From NCBI RefSeq assembly GCF_003086795.1, contig NZ_CP026003.1, positions 1,260,777 through 1,324,776 on the forward strand: 64,000 bases of DNA, written 5' to 3'. Of the stretch, positions 31,983 to 40,861 are shown piece after piece. The DNA comes from Stenotrophomonas sp. SAU14A_NAIMI4_5 (lineage in GTDB: Bacteria > Pseudomonadota > Gammaproteobacteria > Xanthomonadales > Xanthomonadaceae). The notes below the pieces were generated by a model. The model did not search any database, had not been told where the DNA came from, and was given only the letters and a program-made list of their open reading frames with translations. The number at the start of each line of letters is the position of its first letter. The first letter of the stretch is position 1. The translations under genes were made by a program, and so were the position numbers.

Positions 31983-32930
31983 TCAGACCGCCAGGGTCTG
32001 CTCGATGTCGGCCAGCACGGCCGGCGCATCCACGCCGATGGCGAACGACTGCAGCACGTGGCCATCCCACACGCTGGGGCCGAAGGCCAGGCCTTCCGGC
32101 TTGGGGATGGTCATGCCGCGGGCAACACCGTCGGTGGCCACGCGCACGCTGGCGCGCTCGAACTGGAACAGCTCCGGGCGGGTCAGGGCGATGCAGGCGC
32201 AGCAGTCGTGCACGACCATGCCCTTGTGCCCGGCCTGCAGGTAGAAGTCCACGTAGTCCTGCGACAGCGCACGCACCAGCTCGGCATCGGCACCGCCGAT
32301 GGCAGCCAGCTTGTCCAGGCCGTCACGGTCCATTTCCACGCGGGTGGTGACGTCCAGGCCGATGGCGGTGACCGGCCACTGCGCGGTGAACACGATGTCG
32401 GCCGCTTCGGCGTCGCCCCAGATGTTGGCCTCGGCGGCCGGGGTGATGTTGCCGTTGACGTGGAAGGCGCCGCCCATGAGGACCACGCCGCGCACCAGGC
32501 CGGCGATATCCGGGGCCTGCTGCAGGGCCAGGGCCAGGTTGGTCATGCGGCCGACCGCGATCAGGGTCACTTCGCCCGGGTGGGCGCGGACCAGGTCGAT
32601 GATCAGCTGGTGGGCCGGACGTGCATCGGCGGCCACGTCCAGCGCAGCCGGCACCGGGTGGTTGCCCAGGCCGTTGTGGCCATGGATGTGCACCGGCCAG
32701 GCTTCCGGGGTGGCTTCGGGCTGCAGCGGGCCGGCGGCGCCGCGCGCGACCGGGGCGGCAAAGCCCCAGGCCTGCTTCAGGTACAGCGCGTTGTGGGTGG
32801 TCGAATCCACCGACGCGTTGCCGAAGGTGGTGGTGACGCCGACCAGGTCGATCTGGGCGTGCTTGTGCAGGTACAGCAGGGCCAGCGCGTCGTCGACGCC
32901 CGGATCCGTATCGAAAATGACTTTCAGCAT
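31983..32930 (-). CDS. inosine-uridine preferring nucleoside hydrolase family protein
   Basis: A 315-residue cytosolic hydrolase. The calcium-binding DTDPGVDDALAL motif is at residues 7-18, followed by VGVTTTFGNAS and VLMGGAFHVNGNITPAAEANIWGDAEAA, the full set of nucleoside-hydrolase hallmarks. It splits N-ribosides into base and ribose; purine or pyrimidine preference cannot be decided. Monocistronic. No nucleoside transporter is adjacent, although an NHS-type permease lies far away at 10960. Confidence 0.93.
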   Translation of the reverse strand: MLKVIFDTDPGVDDALALLYLHKHAQIDLVGVTTTFGNASVDSTTHNALYLKQAWGFAAPVARGAAGPLQPEATPEAWPVHIHGHNGLGNHPVPAALDVAADARPAHQLIIDLVRAHPGEVTLIAVGRMTNLALALQQAPDIAGLVRGVVLMGGAFHVNGNITPAAEANIWGDAEAADIVFTAQWPVTAIGLDVTTRVEMDRDGLDKLAAIGGADAELVRALSQDYVDFYLQAGHKGMVVHDCCACIALTRPELFQFERASVRVATDGVARGMTIPKPEGLAFGPSVWDGHVLQSFAIGVDAPAVLADIEQTLAV

Positions 32931-33084
32931 GTTGTTGTTCTTCTTCTTCAGTGTGGTGCAGGGGGGCCGGCGGGACCCTGGGGGCCGGGCCGGCGCGCCC
33001 TACATTGTCCCATCTTCATGACAGGCAGGGCGAACCGCTGCGGCGGTGCTATCGTCAGGGGGTATCCACGGAAGGAGAACCGCC

Positions 33085-33543
33085 ATGAAGACCCCCGCGA
33101 TCCTGCTGGCCGGCCTGCTGTGCCTGGGCGCCGTAGCGCCGGCCCTGGCCACCTCGGTGGAGCCGAAGCCGCTGGAGGAAATGGTGGCTGAAGCCGACCA
33201 GATCGTCCGCGCCAAGGTGGTCGCCGTGGAAATGGTCGATGGCAAGGGACGGCCGCTGACCGATCCCGGATCGCGCACCGGGCCAGGCTCGGACAACGAG
33301 ATCCGCCTGGTCCTGCAGGTGCAGGAAGTGCTGCGGCCGCGGGAAGGCAAGGTGCCGGCGACGATCCGGGTGCCGCTGTGGACGATGTGGCATTACACCT
33401 TGGGCCATATCCGCGAGGCCACGCTGGGCAGCGAAAGCCTGTTCCTGCTCAAGGGCGAGCGCCATGCACCGGTCTATCCGATGGATTTCCAGCGGCCGCT
33501 GGAAGAGCGCGCGCAGATCCAGTCATTGATGGTGGCGCCATGA
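33085..33543 (+). CDS. secreted hypothetical protein
   Basis: A 152-residue protein with a signal peptide (MKTPAILLAGLLCLGAVAPALA) after a GGAGAA ribosome site. The mature part (ADQIVRAKVVAVEMVDG, RLVLQVQEVLRP, LGSESLFLLKG) looks like a small beta barrel of the type seen in secreted bacterial proteins of unknown function. It is followed after 31 bases by another small gene. Confidence 0.72.
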   Translation: MKTPAILLAGLLCLGAVAPALATSVEPKPLEEMVAEADQIVRAKVVAVEMVDGKGRPLTDPGSRTGPGSDNEIRLVLQVQEVLRPREGKVPATIRVPLWTMWHYTLGHIREATLGSESLFLLKGERHAPVYPMDFQRPLEERAQIQSLMVAP

Positions 33544-33574
33544 CCGCGCCGGTTCGCTGCTGCGGAGGCACGCC

Positions 33575-33901
33575 ATGCTGGTGGTGACCCTGGTCCTGAT
33601 CGCCCTGGTGCTGGGCCTGAACCTGGTCGCCACCTATGTGGTGGTGCGGCGCGACGACGTGTCGGTGGGAGGACGGATGGTGCAGCTGCTGCTGGTCTGG
33701 CTGCTGCCGCTGGTCGGCGCGATCCTGTGCATGGCGATCGCCACCGCCGATGGCTCGGTCAGCCGCAGCGATGGCAGCTTCGCGGGCAGCTACGATTCCT
33801 CGGGCAGTTACTCCAGTGACAGCCACAACAGCCACAGCTACAGCGGCTCGGACTGCAGCAGCGACAGTGGTGGCGGCGATGGTGGCAGCTGCGGCGATTG
33901 A
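33575..33901 (+). CDS. small membrane protein with Ser/Gly/His-rich tail
   Basis: A 108-residue protein with two hydrophobic segments (VVTLVLIALVLGLNLVATYVVV and LLLVWLLPLVGAILCMAI) and a ~50-residue tail that is almost only Ser, Gly, Asp and His with two late Cys (DCSS, SCGD). The composition is like that of small TM proteins with low-complexity, possibly metal-binding, tails. ATG 33575 follows GGAGGC. A three-unit GTAG repeat begins 15 bases after the stop. No family recognised. Confidence 0.6.
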   Translation: MLVVTLVLIALVLGLNLVATYVVVRRDDVSVGGRMVQLLLVWLLPLVGAILCMAIATADGSVSRSDGSFAGSYDSSGSYSSDSHNSHSYSGSDCSSDSGGGDGGSCGD

Positions 33902-33915
33902 GGCGCAGGCATTTT

Positions 33916-34009
33916 GTAGAGTCGAGCCATGCTCGACTGCCTGTGGCATTTGTAGAGTCGAGCCATGCTCGACTACACCGAAAAAGCAGTCGAGCAAGCT
34001 CGACTCTAC
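33916..34009. repeat. three-unit GTAG...CTAC palindrome array (SMAG-like)
   Basis: GTAGAGTCGAGCCATGCTCGAC occurs twice in tandem (33916 and 33952), followed by AGTCGAGCAAGCTCGACTCTAC ending at 34009. The array fills most of the gap between the small membrane protein and the convergent GntR gene. Confidence 0.85.
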
Positions 34010-34053
34010 GAAACAGCGGTCGGCCGGCGTTGTTCGTGCCGTGCCGTACCCGC

Positions 34054-34773
34054 TCAGCCGCCGCCTTCGGTCGGCAACGGTGCGGGCACGTTCAACAACC
34101 CCCCATCGGCCACGTAGGCGGCCAGCGCCTGGCCTTGGCTCAGCAGGTGGCGTTCCATCGTGCGTTCGGCCGCCTGCGCGTCACGACGGCGGAAGCAGTC
34201 CATCAGCTCGCGGTGTTCGGCCAGCGACTGCGCCGTGCGGCCCGGTGCCAGCAGCTGGCGGCCGCGGTGCATCTTCAGGATGCGGTGCAGGTCGTGGGTG
34301 ATGCGGATCAGCCACGGGTTGCCGGCGTAGTGCTGCACGGTTTCGTGGATGAGGTAGTTGTTGCGGTAGTACTCGGCGATGTTGCCGTTGGCCGCTGCCG
34401 CTTCCATCGCTGCATGCAGGTCTTCCAGCTGCTGCACGCCGGCGTCGTCGATGTGCTTGACCGCCTCATGCGCGCAGCGGCCTTCCAGCATCGCCATCAC
34501 CGGGAACAGCTGGTTGAGGTCTTCCAGGGTCAGCCGCGTGACCCGCGCACCGCGGCCAGCATCGATCTGCACCAGCCCTTCGGCTGCCAGCAGCTTCAAC
34601 GCCTCGCGCAGCGGCGTACGGCTGATGCCGAGTTCCTCGCACAGCGCGGGTTCGTCGATCCATTCGCCCGGCGGCAGCCGGTAATCGTAGATGCGCTCGC
34701 GCACATGCTCGGCCACCTCTTCGTACAGAGGTGCGCGCTTCTTCGGCGAACGCGGGGCGGGAGCAATGGCCAT
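34054..34773 (-). CDS. mdcY: GntR-family (FCD) regulator, probably of malonate decarboxylase (MdcY-like)
   Basis: A 239-residue regulator. The winged helix is in LYEEVAEHVRERIYDYRLPPGEW and EELGISRTPLREALKLLAAEGLV, followed by an FCD effector domain with metal-type His residues (EGRCAHEAV, NNYLIHETVQHYA). ATG 34773 is the start consistent with the family. It lies next to the mdc operon in the same direction, and GntR-type MdcY is the known malonate-responsive repressor in Acinetobacter. Assignment by context; own promoter lies in the repeat-containing gap 34774-35041. Confidence 0.83.
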   Translation of the reverse strand: MAIAPAPRSPKKRAPLYEEVAEHVRERIYDYRLPPGEWIDEPALCEELGISRTPLREALKLLAAEGLVQIDAGRGARVTRLTLEDLNQLFPVMAMLEGRCAHEAVKHIDDAGVQQLEDLHAAMEAAAANGNIAEYYRNNYLIHETVQHYAGNPWLIRITHDLHRILKMHRGRQLLAPGRTAQSLAEHRELMDCFRRRDAQAAERTMERHLLSQGQALAAYVADGGLLNVPAPLPTEGGG

Positions 34774-34874
34774 GGTGGAAAGTGTACTGCCTCCCTGGGT
34801 GGAACCTGTAACGCGGTGCGGGAAACCCGGTTGGGCGAAATCCGATGGAAAAAATGGCTGGCAGAAACTGCTTG

Positions 34875-34961
34875 GTAGAGTCGACCGTTGGTCGACTGCT
34901 CTTCGCATGGATGCCGAAGATCCCGCGCTGCGCGCGATAGTCGACCAACGGTCGACTCTAC
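34875..34961. repeat. GTAG...CTAC palindrome pair (SMAG-like)
   Basis: GTAGAGTCGACCGTTGGTCGAC (34875-34896) and the matching GTCGACCAACGGTCGACTCTAC (34940-34961) are inverted relative to each other around a 43-base spacer, giving two small hairpins nested in one large one. Confidence 0.82.
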
Positions 34962-35041
34962 CCGGTCGCCCCCCCCAGTCGCCCCCAGCCGAATCCGGCC
35001 CGTGCATCGAAGGGCGCCGGAATCCTCCGGCGCCCCGTCAC

Positions 35042-36409
35042 TTACATCCAGCCCGGTACCACGAACACCAGCCAGGCCAGCAGCGGGCCAAACGCCACCA
35101 CCAGGCCGCTGTACACCAGGAAGCGGCGGAACAGCGTCTCGCGCTCTTCCTTCGCGGCCGAGGCCACCACCAGCGCGCCGTTGGTCGAGAACGGGCTGAC
35201 GTCGACGATGGTGGACGACACTGCCAGCGCGCAGATCACGCCGGCCGCACCCAGGTGGCCCTGCAGCAGGAATGGCACCGCCAGCGGAATGGTCGCGCCC
35301 AGCACCGCCGCCGAGGACGCGAATGCAGACACGATGCCGCCCACGTAGCAGACCAGCAGCGCACCCAGCAGCGGGATGCCGATGCTGGAAACACCATGGC
35401 CGATGAAGTCCACCGCGCCTGCATGTTCGAGCACGCCGATATAGGTCACCACGCCGCAGATCAGCAGCACGGTCGACCAGCTGATGCCATCGACCGCACC
35501 CTTCTGGCTCTGCGGCGAGAGCAGGGCCAGCACCACCGCGACGGTGATCGAGACCAGGCCGACGTTGAGGTTGTAGATCAGCGCGGCTACGCCCAGGCCG
35601 AGCAGGCCGATCAGGGTGAACAGACGCTCGCGGGTGAAGCCCACCGCATCCAGCGCGGCCGGGTCATTGGACAGCGTGCCACCACCGGCGGCGACCAGCG
35701 CGCCGTGGCCTTCGATGGCGAACTGCCGCGACGACGCCTGCGGGCCACCGGCCATGGCGAGCTCGGCGTTGCCCACGCCACCGGTGGCGGTGATCGAACC
35801 GCGACGCATCAGCGCGATGCCACCGAAGGCCAGGAAGCAGATGATCGCCATCATGAAGTTGAAGCCGAGGCTGGTCAGGAACACTGCCATCTCGGTCACT
35901 TCCAGGCCGGCCTTCTGCACCACGCCGTTGGTGATGCTGCCGTACACGCTGATCGGCGAGAAGCCACCGGCCTGCGCACCATGGATCACCAGCAGGCCCA
36001 TCATCAGCGGGTTGATGTTGTACTGCTTGGCGAAGCGCAGCGCGACCGGGCCGATGATGGCCACCGCGGCCGGGCCCAGCGCGCCGAAGGCGGTCAGGAC
36101 GGCGGTGATGACGAACATCACCCACGGGATGGCCACGATGTGGCCGCGTACCGCTTTCACCGCCCAGTGCACCAACAGGTCGATGGTGCCGTTCTTCTGT
36201 GCGATGGCGAACAGGTAGGTGATGCCGACCAGGGTCAGGAACAGGTCACCGGGGAAGCCGGCGAGCACGTCCTTGCCACCCATGTCGACGAAGATGCCGC
36301 CGATGATGAAGGCGAGGGCGAAGGCCACCGCACCCATGTTGATGGGCATCGCGGTGGCGACGATGAACATGATCACCAGACCGATGATCGTTGCGATTTG
36401 TGGACTCAT
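35042..36409 (-). CDS. MatC-like dicarboxylate (malonate) carrier
   Basis: A 455-residue membrane protein with about 12 helices. The N terminus (IATIIGLVIMFIVATAMPIN, then GDLFLTLVGITYLFAIAQKNG) matches the MatC N-terminal domain of rhizobial malonate carriers, within the ion-transporter superfamily; VDVSPFSTNGALVV near the C terminus is the second substrate loop. ATG 36409 with GGAGGG upstream. It is the last gene of the malonate operon, taking the place of MdcL/MdcM. Inferred to import malonate. Confidence 0.85.
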   Translation of the reverse strand: MSPQIATIIGLVIMFIVATAMPINMGAVAFALAFIIGGIFVDMGGKDVLAGFPGDLFLTLVGITYLFAIAQKNGTIDLLVHWAVKAVRGHIVAIPWVMFVITAVLTAFGALGPAAVAIIGPVALRFAKQYNINPLMMGLLVIHGAQAGGFSPISVYGSITNGVVQKAGLEVTEMAVFLTSLGFNFMMAIICFLAFGGIALMRRGSITATGGVGNAELAMAGGPQASSRQFAIEGHGALVAAGGGTLSNDPAALDAVGFTRERLFTLIGLLGLGVAALIYNLNVGLVSITVAVVLALLSPQSQKGAVDGISWSTVLLICGVVTYIGVLEHAGAVDFIGHGVSSIGIPLLGALLVCYVGGIVSAFASSAAVLGATIPLAVPFLLQGHLGAAGVICALAVSSTIVDVSPFSTNGALVVASAAKEERETLFRRFLVYSGLVVAFGPLLAWLVFVVPGWM

Positions 36410-36513
36410 GCGCCCTCCCAGACACGTGACTCGGGTACAGCTCGGATGGAGACCCGCCATCCCGGGGTAAGGCGTCGTACAACGTGAGGCGTGATACGTA
36501 CTGCTCGAACCCG

Positions 36514-37434
36514 TTACTGCAGCCGCTCCAGCGCGCTGCGGACCCATTCCGCCGCGCCGTCCAGGCTCTGGAACTCTTCCACCGCGCGCACCTCGCAGCA
36601 CGGATAGGACGGCGCGATCATGCGCGCCAATGCATTGCCCGGGCCCAGCTGCAGGAATACCCGCGCGCCGCGCTCGAAGGCCTGGCGCATCACCTGCGCC
36701 CATTCAATGGTCTGTGCCAGCTGCGCCGACAGCGTGTGCACCGCTGCTGCGCGGTCGCGCACCGGGCGCGCATCGATGCCGGCCAGCAACGGCAGGCGCG
36801 GGGCCTGCAGCGGCGAGCCGTCGAGTGCGGCGGCGAACGGTGCGACGGCAGCGTGCAGCAGCGGCGTATGCGCGGGCACAAGCACCGGCAGCGGGCGGAT
36901 CTCCGCACCCTGCGCGCGCGCGGCATCGGCCAGGGCCTGCAGGGAAGCCTGCGTGCCGCCGACGATGAAGTGATCGCGGCCGTTGGCGATGGCCACATGC
37001 GCGCCGTGTGCATCACACAGCGGCTGCAGGGTATGGCGCTCCAGCCCCAGCACGGCCTGCATGCCTGCATCGGCAGGGCTGGCGGCATCCATCAGTTGCG
37101 CGCGCTGCGCGGCCAGGCCCAGGCAGGTGCTCGCATCAACGCTGCCGGCGATCGCATGCGCGGCCAGTTCACCGATGCTGTAGCCGGCCACCAGCAGCGG
37201 TGCCGGCAACGCCTCGCGCAGGCCGTGCCAGTGCGCCAGCGTTGCGGCACACAGCAGCGGTTGCGCCAGTGCGTTGTCGAAGCGTGTTTCATCGGCGGCG
37301 GCCGCGAACGCGTCACGGCCGAGCACGGCGCTGGCCGACGCCAGTACGTCGCGGGCCGCGGGCAGCTCGCGCACGCGGTCGAACATCGCCGCGTGCTGCG
37401 CACCTTGCCCGGGGCAGAGCAGGGCAAGGCTCAT
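36514..37434 (-). CDS. mdcH: malonate decarboxylase epsilon subunit, malonyl transferase
   Basis: A 306-residue acyltransferase of the FabD fold: CPGQGAQHAAMF at the N terminus, nucleophile Ser in VAGYSIGELAAHA, and catalytic His in LVPAHTPLLH. It loads malonyl from malonyl-CoA onto the thiol of the MdcC prosthetic group to start the catalytic cycle. It overlaps mdcB by 4 bases. Confidence 0.93.
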   Translation of the reverse strand: MSLALLCPGQGAQHAAMFDRVRELPAARDVLASASAVLGRDAFAAAADETRFDNALAQPLLCAATLAHWHGLREALPAPLLVAGYSIGELAAHAIAGSVDASTCLGLAAQRAQLMDAASPADAGMQAVLGLERHTLQPLCDAHGAHVAIANGRDHFIVGGTQASLQALADAARAQGAEIRPLPVLVPAHTPLLHAAVAPFAAALDGSPLQAPRLPLLAGIDARPVRDRAAAVHTLSAQLAQTIEWAQVMRQAFERGARVFLQLGPGNALARMIAPSYPCCEVRAVEEFQSLDGAAEWVRSALERLQ

Positions 37435-38288
37435 GCGCCCTCCTGCTGCAGCAGGAACCAGCTGCAGGCCAGCAGGTCGGCGCTGCCACCGGGGCTGAGG
37501 CGGCGCGCGACGAAGCCCTCTCCGATGCCGTGCAGGCGAGTTTCCCAGCCGGGTGCGAAGGCACCGCCTGCCTCGATGAAGCGGCGCGCCTGCTGCTGCG
37601 CCCAGGCCAGGCCATCGGCGCCGCCACGGTGCAGCAGGTTGAGATCATCCACCTGCGCGACCAGCTGCATCAGGGTCTGGCACATCGCTGCATCACGCGG
37701 CAGGCCGTTGTGCAGGGCATGGCGCAGGGTCGGTACGGCCAGCTCGCGCAGCACGGGGTAACCGGCGGCGGCCTGTTCGCGCACGCCCGGCACGCCATGG
37801 CGCAGGCGCGCGCGCTGGCCGGGGCTGTTCGCATCCAGCGGCGCCGCGGCGAACGCATCCGCCCAGTGCTGCACGGCCAGGCAGACCTGCGCAGCGGGCG
37901 CGGCGTGGCCCTGCTGGCGGTGGCAGCGTGCAGCAGCAGCCACCAGCAGGCCCAGGCTGAAGATGGCGCCGCGATGGGTATTGATGCCGCCGGTGGCGCG
38001 CAGCATTGCGTGCTCGGCGGCGATGCCGTGCGCGCGCAGGCTGGCGAACGGCGCATCAGCGGCACCGGCGTCGGCAATCGAGGTGAAGTAGTGGCGCAGC
38101 GCGAACAGGCTGCGCAGGAACGTACCCGCATCCATGTCGTCATGGCTGCCGGTATCGAACGGCGTGACCAGGCCCGGCTTGGGTGCGCAGGCCAGTTCCG
38201 CATGCAGGCTGGCGATGGCCAGGCGGCCCAGGCGCGCGCTGTCGACGCGGCGCGCGACGGTGCGGTCAGCATGGGCGAGGGCGTTCAT
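37431..38288 (-). CDS. mdcB: triphosphoribosyl-dephospho-CoA synthase
   Basis: A 285-residue CitG/MdcB-family enzyme that makes the prosthetic-group precursor from dephospho-CoA and ATP. Segments KPGLVTPFDTGSHDDMD and RATGGINTHRGAIFSLG are family signatures. Overlaps mdcG and mdcH by 4 bases each; the start ATG 38288 lies in the ATGA overlap. Confidence 0.93.
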   Translation of the reverse strand: MNALAHADRTVARRVDSARLGRLAIASLHAELACAPKPGLVTPFDTGSHDDMDAGTFLRSLFALRHYFTSIADAGAADAPFASLRAHGIAAEHAMLRATGGINTHRGAIFSLGLLVAAAARCHRQQGHAAPAAQVCLAVQHWADAFAAAPLDANSPGQRARLRHGVPGVREQAAAGYPVLRELAVPTLRHALHNGLPRDAAMCQTLMQLVAQVDDLNLLHRGGADGLAWAQQQARRFIEAGGAFAPGWETRLHGIGEGFVARRLSPGGSADLLACSWFLLQQEGA

Positions 38289-38926
38289 GCGGCCACTCCG
38301 GTGGCCACGAACAGCCGGTCACGGGCTTCGAGCGCAGCACCTTCCAGGCGTTTGACCAGCACCTGGCGGCTGCCACCGGCGTATTCGCGCCAGTTCACCG
38401 CGCCGCCGTCAGCCAGGCACAGTTCGCCGTCCACCCGACGGCCGTGCTCGGTTTCCCACTGCTGCAGTCGCGCCACCAGTGCATCGGCCTGTGCCGTGGC
38501 CTCCACCTGCCACAGCAGGTCGATGTCCGATGCGGCATGCACATAGGGCAGGCCACTCAGGTGCTGCCAGGCGAAGGCACCGAACACACGGGCCGGCGCA
38601 AGGCGGGCCAGTGCGTGCAGCGCGGCCTGCCAGTCGTTGGCAACGCCGGTGGTGAGGATGGCTTCCAGCGTCGGCGGCGGCTGCTGGCGCAGCACGTCGT
38701 GCAGCGGCACGCGCAGGGCCAGGCGTTGTTTGCCTTCGCTCGGCGGTAGCGGCACGCCCAGGCGCAGGCGCGGGTCGGGATCATCCACGGCACGCCGCGC
38801 CACCATGGCCGGCTGCCCCTGCGCGAACCACGCCGCCAGGCGCGGTTCCTGCGCGGCCACGTCGGCCCGCCAATCGGCTTGCGCCGACAGCCAGACCAGC
38901 GTGTGGCGGGCGGGCCGGTCAGGCAT
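38285..38926 (-). CDS. mdcG: malonate decarboxylase holo-ACP synthase
   Basis: A 213-residue nucleotidyltransferase that attaches the phosphoribosyl-dephospho-CoA group to MdcC. The nucleotidyltransferase motif is in HAASDIDLLW, with a KRLEGAALEARDRLFVA end. I choose ATG 38926 (MPDRPARHTLVWL), which overlaps mdcE by 8 bases and fits family length; ATG 38953 is an alternative, and the longer upstream frame is a shadow of mdcE. Confidence 0.85.
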   Translation of the reverse strand: MPDRPARHTLVWLSAQADWRADVAAQEPRLAAWFAQGQPAMVARRAVDDPDPRLRLGVPLPPSEGKQRLALRVPLHDVLRQQPPPTLEAILTTGVANDWQAALHALARLAPARVFGAFAWQHLSGLPYVHAASDIDLLWQVEATAQADALVARLQQWETEHGRRVDGELCLADGGAVNWREYAGGSRQVLVKRLEGAALEARDRLFVATGVAA

Positions 38927-39629
38927 CGCCGCGGGCCACCGCAGTGCAGACATCCGCCGCAAGCGCGCGGCCACCACGCTCGGCACCGCGTGCGGCACGC
39001 AGGTCGCCGTCGCTGGGCGTGCGCAGCGCCTGCAGCAGGTGCTGGGCGAGGTCACCGTTCCACAGCGATTCGACCGCGCCCATCGACACGTAGTTGGCCA
39101 CGCCCGGCGCGAACACCGGCGAGCTCTGGCTGAGCGCCTGCAGTTTTTCCAGCGGTTGCTTGGTTACCCGCGCCATCGCGCGCAGGTCCATCACCCGCAC
39201 CTGCGCATCGGGCAGGGCATGGATGTGGTCGGCCATCAAGCCGAAGGACAGGAAGCCACCGCTCACCGATTCGCCGTAGACCAGGGTGACCAGGCGCGCG
39301 CCACGACGGCGGGCCAGGTCGATCGTCTGCGCGAGGTGGGCGAAGTAGCCGTTGATGCCCAGCAGTTCATCGCGGCGGGCCAGGCGCTGGCCGGCGGTGT
39401 CGGCCAGCATCACGATCGGCCGCTGCGGGTGTGCGGCGGTACTGGCCAGCACGGTTTCGGCCAGCGCCAGCGCATGGTCGACGCCGACCTCGATGCGGTC
39501 GGTGGTGCCGATCACCGTCACTTCGCCATCTTCGGTGCTGGCCGTGCCGGTCAGTACCGAGTCATTGATGTTGATGCGGTGGCCGCGCGGGAACAGGGCG
39601 TCGAGCAGGGTCTGCAGCGGGGCGCTCAT
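38919..39629 (-). CDS. mdcE: malonate decarboxylase gamma subunit
   Basis: A 236-residue carboxyltransferase-fold subunit that pairs with MdcD to decarboxylate malonyl-S-ACP. Crotonase-like core segments are present: RPIVMLADTAGQRLARRDELLGIN and TLVYGESVSGGFLSFGLMADHIHAL. Overlaps mdcD by 4 bases. Confidence 0.93.
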   Translation of the reverse strand: MSAPLQTLLDALFPRGHRININDSVLTGTASTEDGEVTVIGTTDRIEVGVDHALALAETVLASTAAHPQRPIVMLADTAGQRLARRDELLGINGYFAHLAQTIDLARRRGARLVTLVYGESVSGGFLSFGLMADHIHALPDAQVRVMDLRAMARVTKQPLEKLQALSQSSPVFAPGVANYVSMGAVESLWNGDLAQHLLQALRTPSDGDLRAARGAERGGRALAADVCTAVARGDA

Positions 39630-40534
39630 GGCAGGCTCCTGCCGGCGGTGGCGGCGAGGAAGGCGTCGGTGTCCAGCAGCGGCAGGCGCTCGGGCTCGGC
39701 GATGCCCTGGCGGGTCCAGATCTCCAGTCCATCGCGGCAGTCGCCCCAGGCCTGCACGCGTGCCTTCAACGCAGCGTGGCGGGCCTGCAGGGCGCTCAGT
39801 GCAGTGTCGGTATCGCGGCTGGCGGCGTCGGCCTGCAATGCATCGGCGGCGGCGCGGGCGAAGGCTTCGATCGAATCGGGCACAAGTACCTGTGCCTGGT
39901 CGATCAGGTAGCGGTGCTTGCCACCGGTCACGCGCCAGACCAGAGCGCGGTCGCGCGAATCGAACTCTTCCACGCCGCGCACGGTCTCGATCACTTCCGG
40001 CCCGGACAGTGACAGCCGGCCTTCCTCGGACATGATGACGGTGGTGCAGCAGCGGGCGACGATGCCCATGCCGCCGAACGCGCCGTTGCCGCTGCCGATC
40101 AGTGCTACTACCTGTACGCCGGCAGCGCGTGCGCCCAGGGTGGCGCGCATGATTTCGGAAATCGCGATCAGGCCGGCATTGGCTTCGTGCAGGCGCACGC
40201 CGCCGGTATCCAGCAGCAGCAGCACGCCGTCGGGCTGCGTTTCCGCCGCGCGGCGCAGCAGGCCGGTCAGCTTGGCGCCGTGCACTTCGCCGACGCCACC
40301 GCCCATGAATTCACCCTGCTGCGCGGCCAGCAGCACGCGCTTGCCCTGCAGCGTGGCCTCGCCGACGACGATGCCGTCGTCAAAGGCGGCCGGCTGGTCG
40401 AGCTGGGCCAGGTGCGGGCTCATCATGCGCCGTGCGGGGCCGAGGAATTCGCGGAACGAACCGGCGTCGACCAGCCCGGCGATGCGCTCGCGTGCATCGG
40501 CTTCGTAATAGCTGTGGCGTTGCACGTGGCTCAT
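39626..40534 (-). CDS. mdcD: malonate decarboxylase beta subunit
   Basis: A 302-residue carboxyltransferase-fold subunit. Hallmarks are VVGEATLQGKRVLLAAQQGEF, LLLDTGGVRLHEANAGL and VVALIGSGNGAFGGMGIVA, the oxyanion-hole loops that stabilise the decarboxylation enolate. Forms the decarboxylase with MdcE. Overlaps mdcC and mdcE by 4 bases each. Confidence 0.94.
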   Translation of the reverse strand: MSHVQRHSYYEADARERIAGLVDAGSFREFLGPARRMMSPHLAQLDQPAAFDDGIVVGEATLQGKRVLLAAQQGEFMGGGVGEVHGAKLTGLLRRAAETQPDGVLLLLDTGGVRLHEANAGLIAISEIMRATLGARAAGVQVVALIGSGNGAFGGMGIVARCCTTVIMSEEGRLSLSGPEVIETVRGVEEFDSRDRALVWRVTGGKHRYLIDQAQVLVPDSIEAFARAAADALQADAASRDTDTALSALQARHAALKARVQAWGDCRDGLEIWTRQGIAEPERLPLLDTDAFLAATAGRSLP

Positions 40535-40851
40535 GGGGTGCCTCCGGCCAGCAGGGTTTCCACCGCCTGGTCCAGGCGCAGGCTGACCACGGCCGGGGTA
40601 GCACCGGCATCGTTGATCGAGACGCGCACGTCGCGCAGGGGATGGCGCTGGGCGAAATCGGCGATGACCGCCTGCCAGATGGTGCCGAAGCCCTGCGCGG
40701 CGGTGATGATGCGCACCGTCATCGCACCGTCCTGCGCGGCGGGCTCCAGCAGGATTTCCAGGTTGCCCGAGGCGAGCACGCCCACCAGCACCGCATCGCG
40801 CGGGAACTGCACGGGGGTGCGGCCGTCGAATCGATAGTCGAGGGTTTCCAT
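40531..40851 (-). CDS. mdcC: malonate decarboxylase acyl carrier protein (delta subunit)
   Basis: A 106-residue carrier protein. Ser28 in VGVLASGNLEILLEP is the expected attachment site of the phosphoribosyl-dephospho-CoA arm, matching the family SG[DN]LE motif. It carries acetyl and malonyl thioesters between MdcA, MdcD/E and MdcH. Ten bases after the mdcA stop. Confidence 0.93.
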   Translation of the reverse strand: METLDYRFDGRTPVQFPRDAVLVGVLASGNLEILLEPAAQDGAMTVRIITAAQGFGTIWQAVIADFAQRHPLRDVRVSINDAGATPAVVSLRLDQAVETLLAGGTP

Positions 40852-40861
40852 GCTCAGTCCC

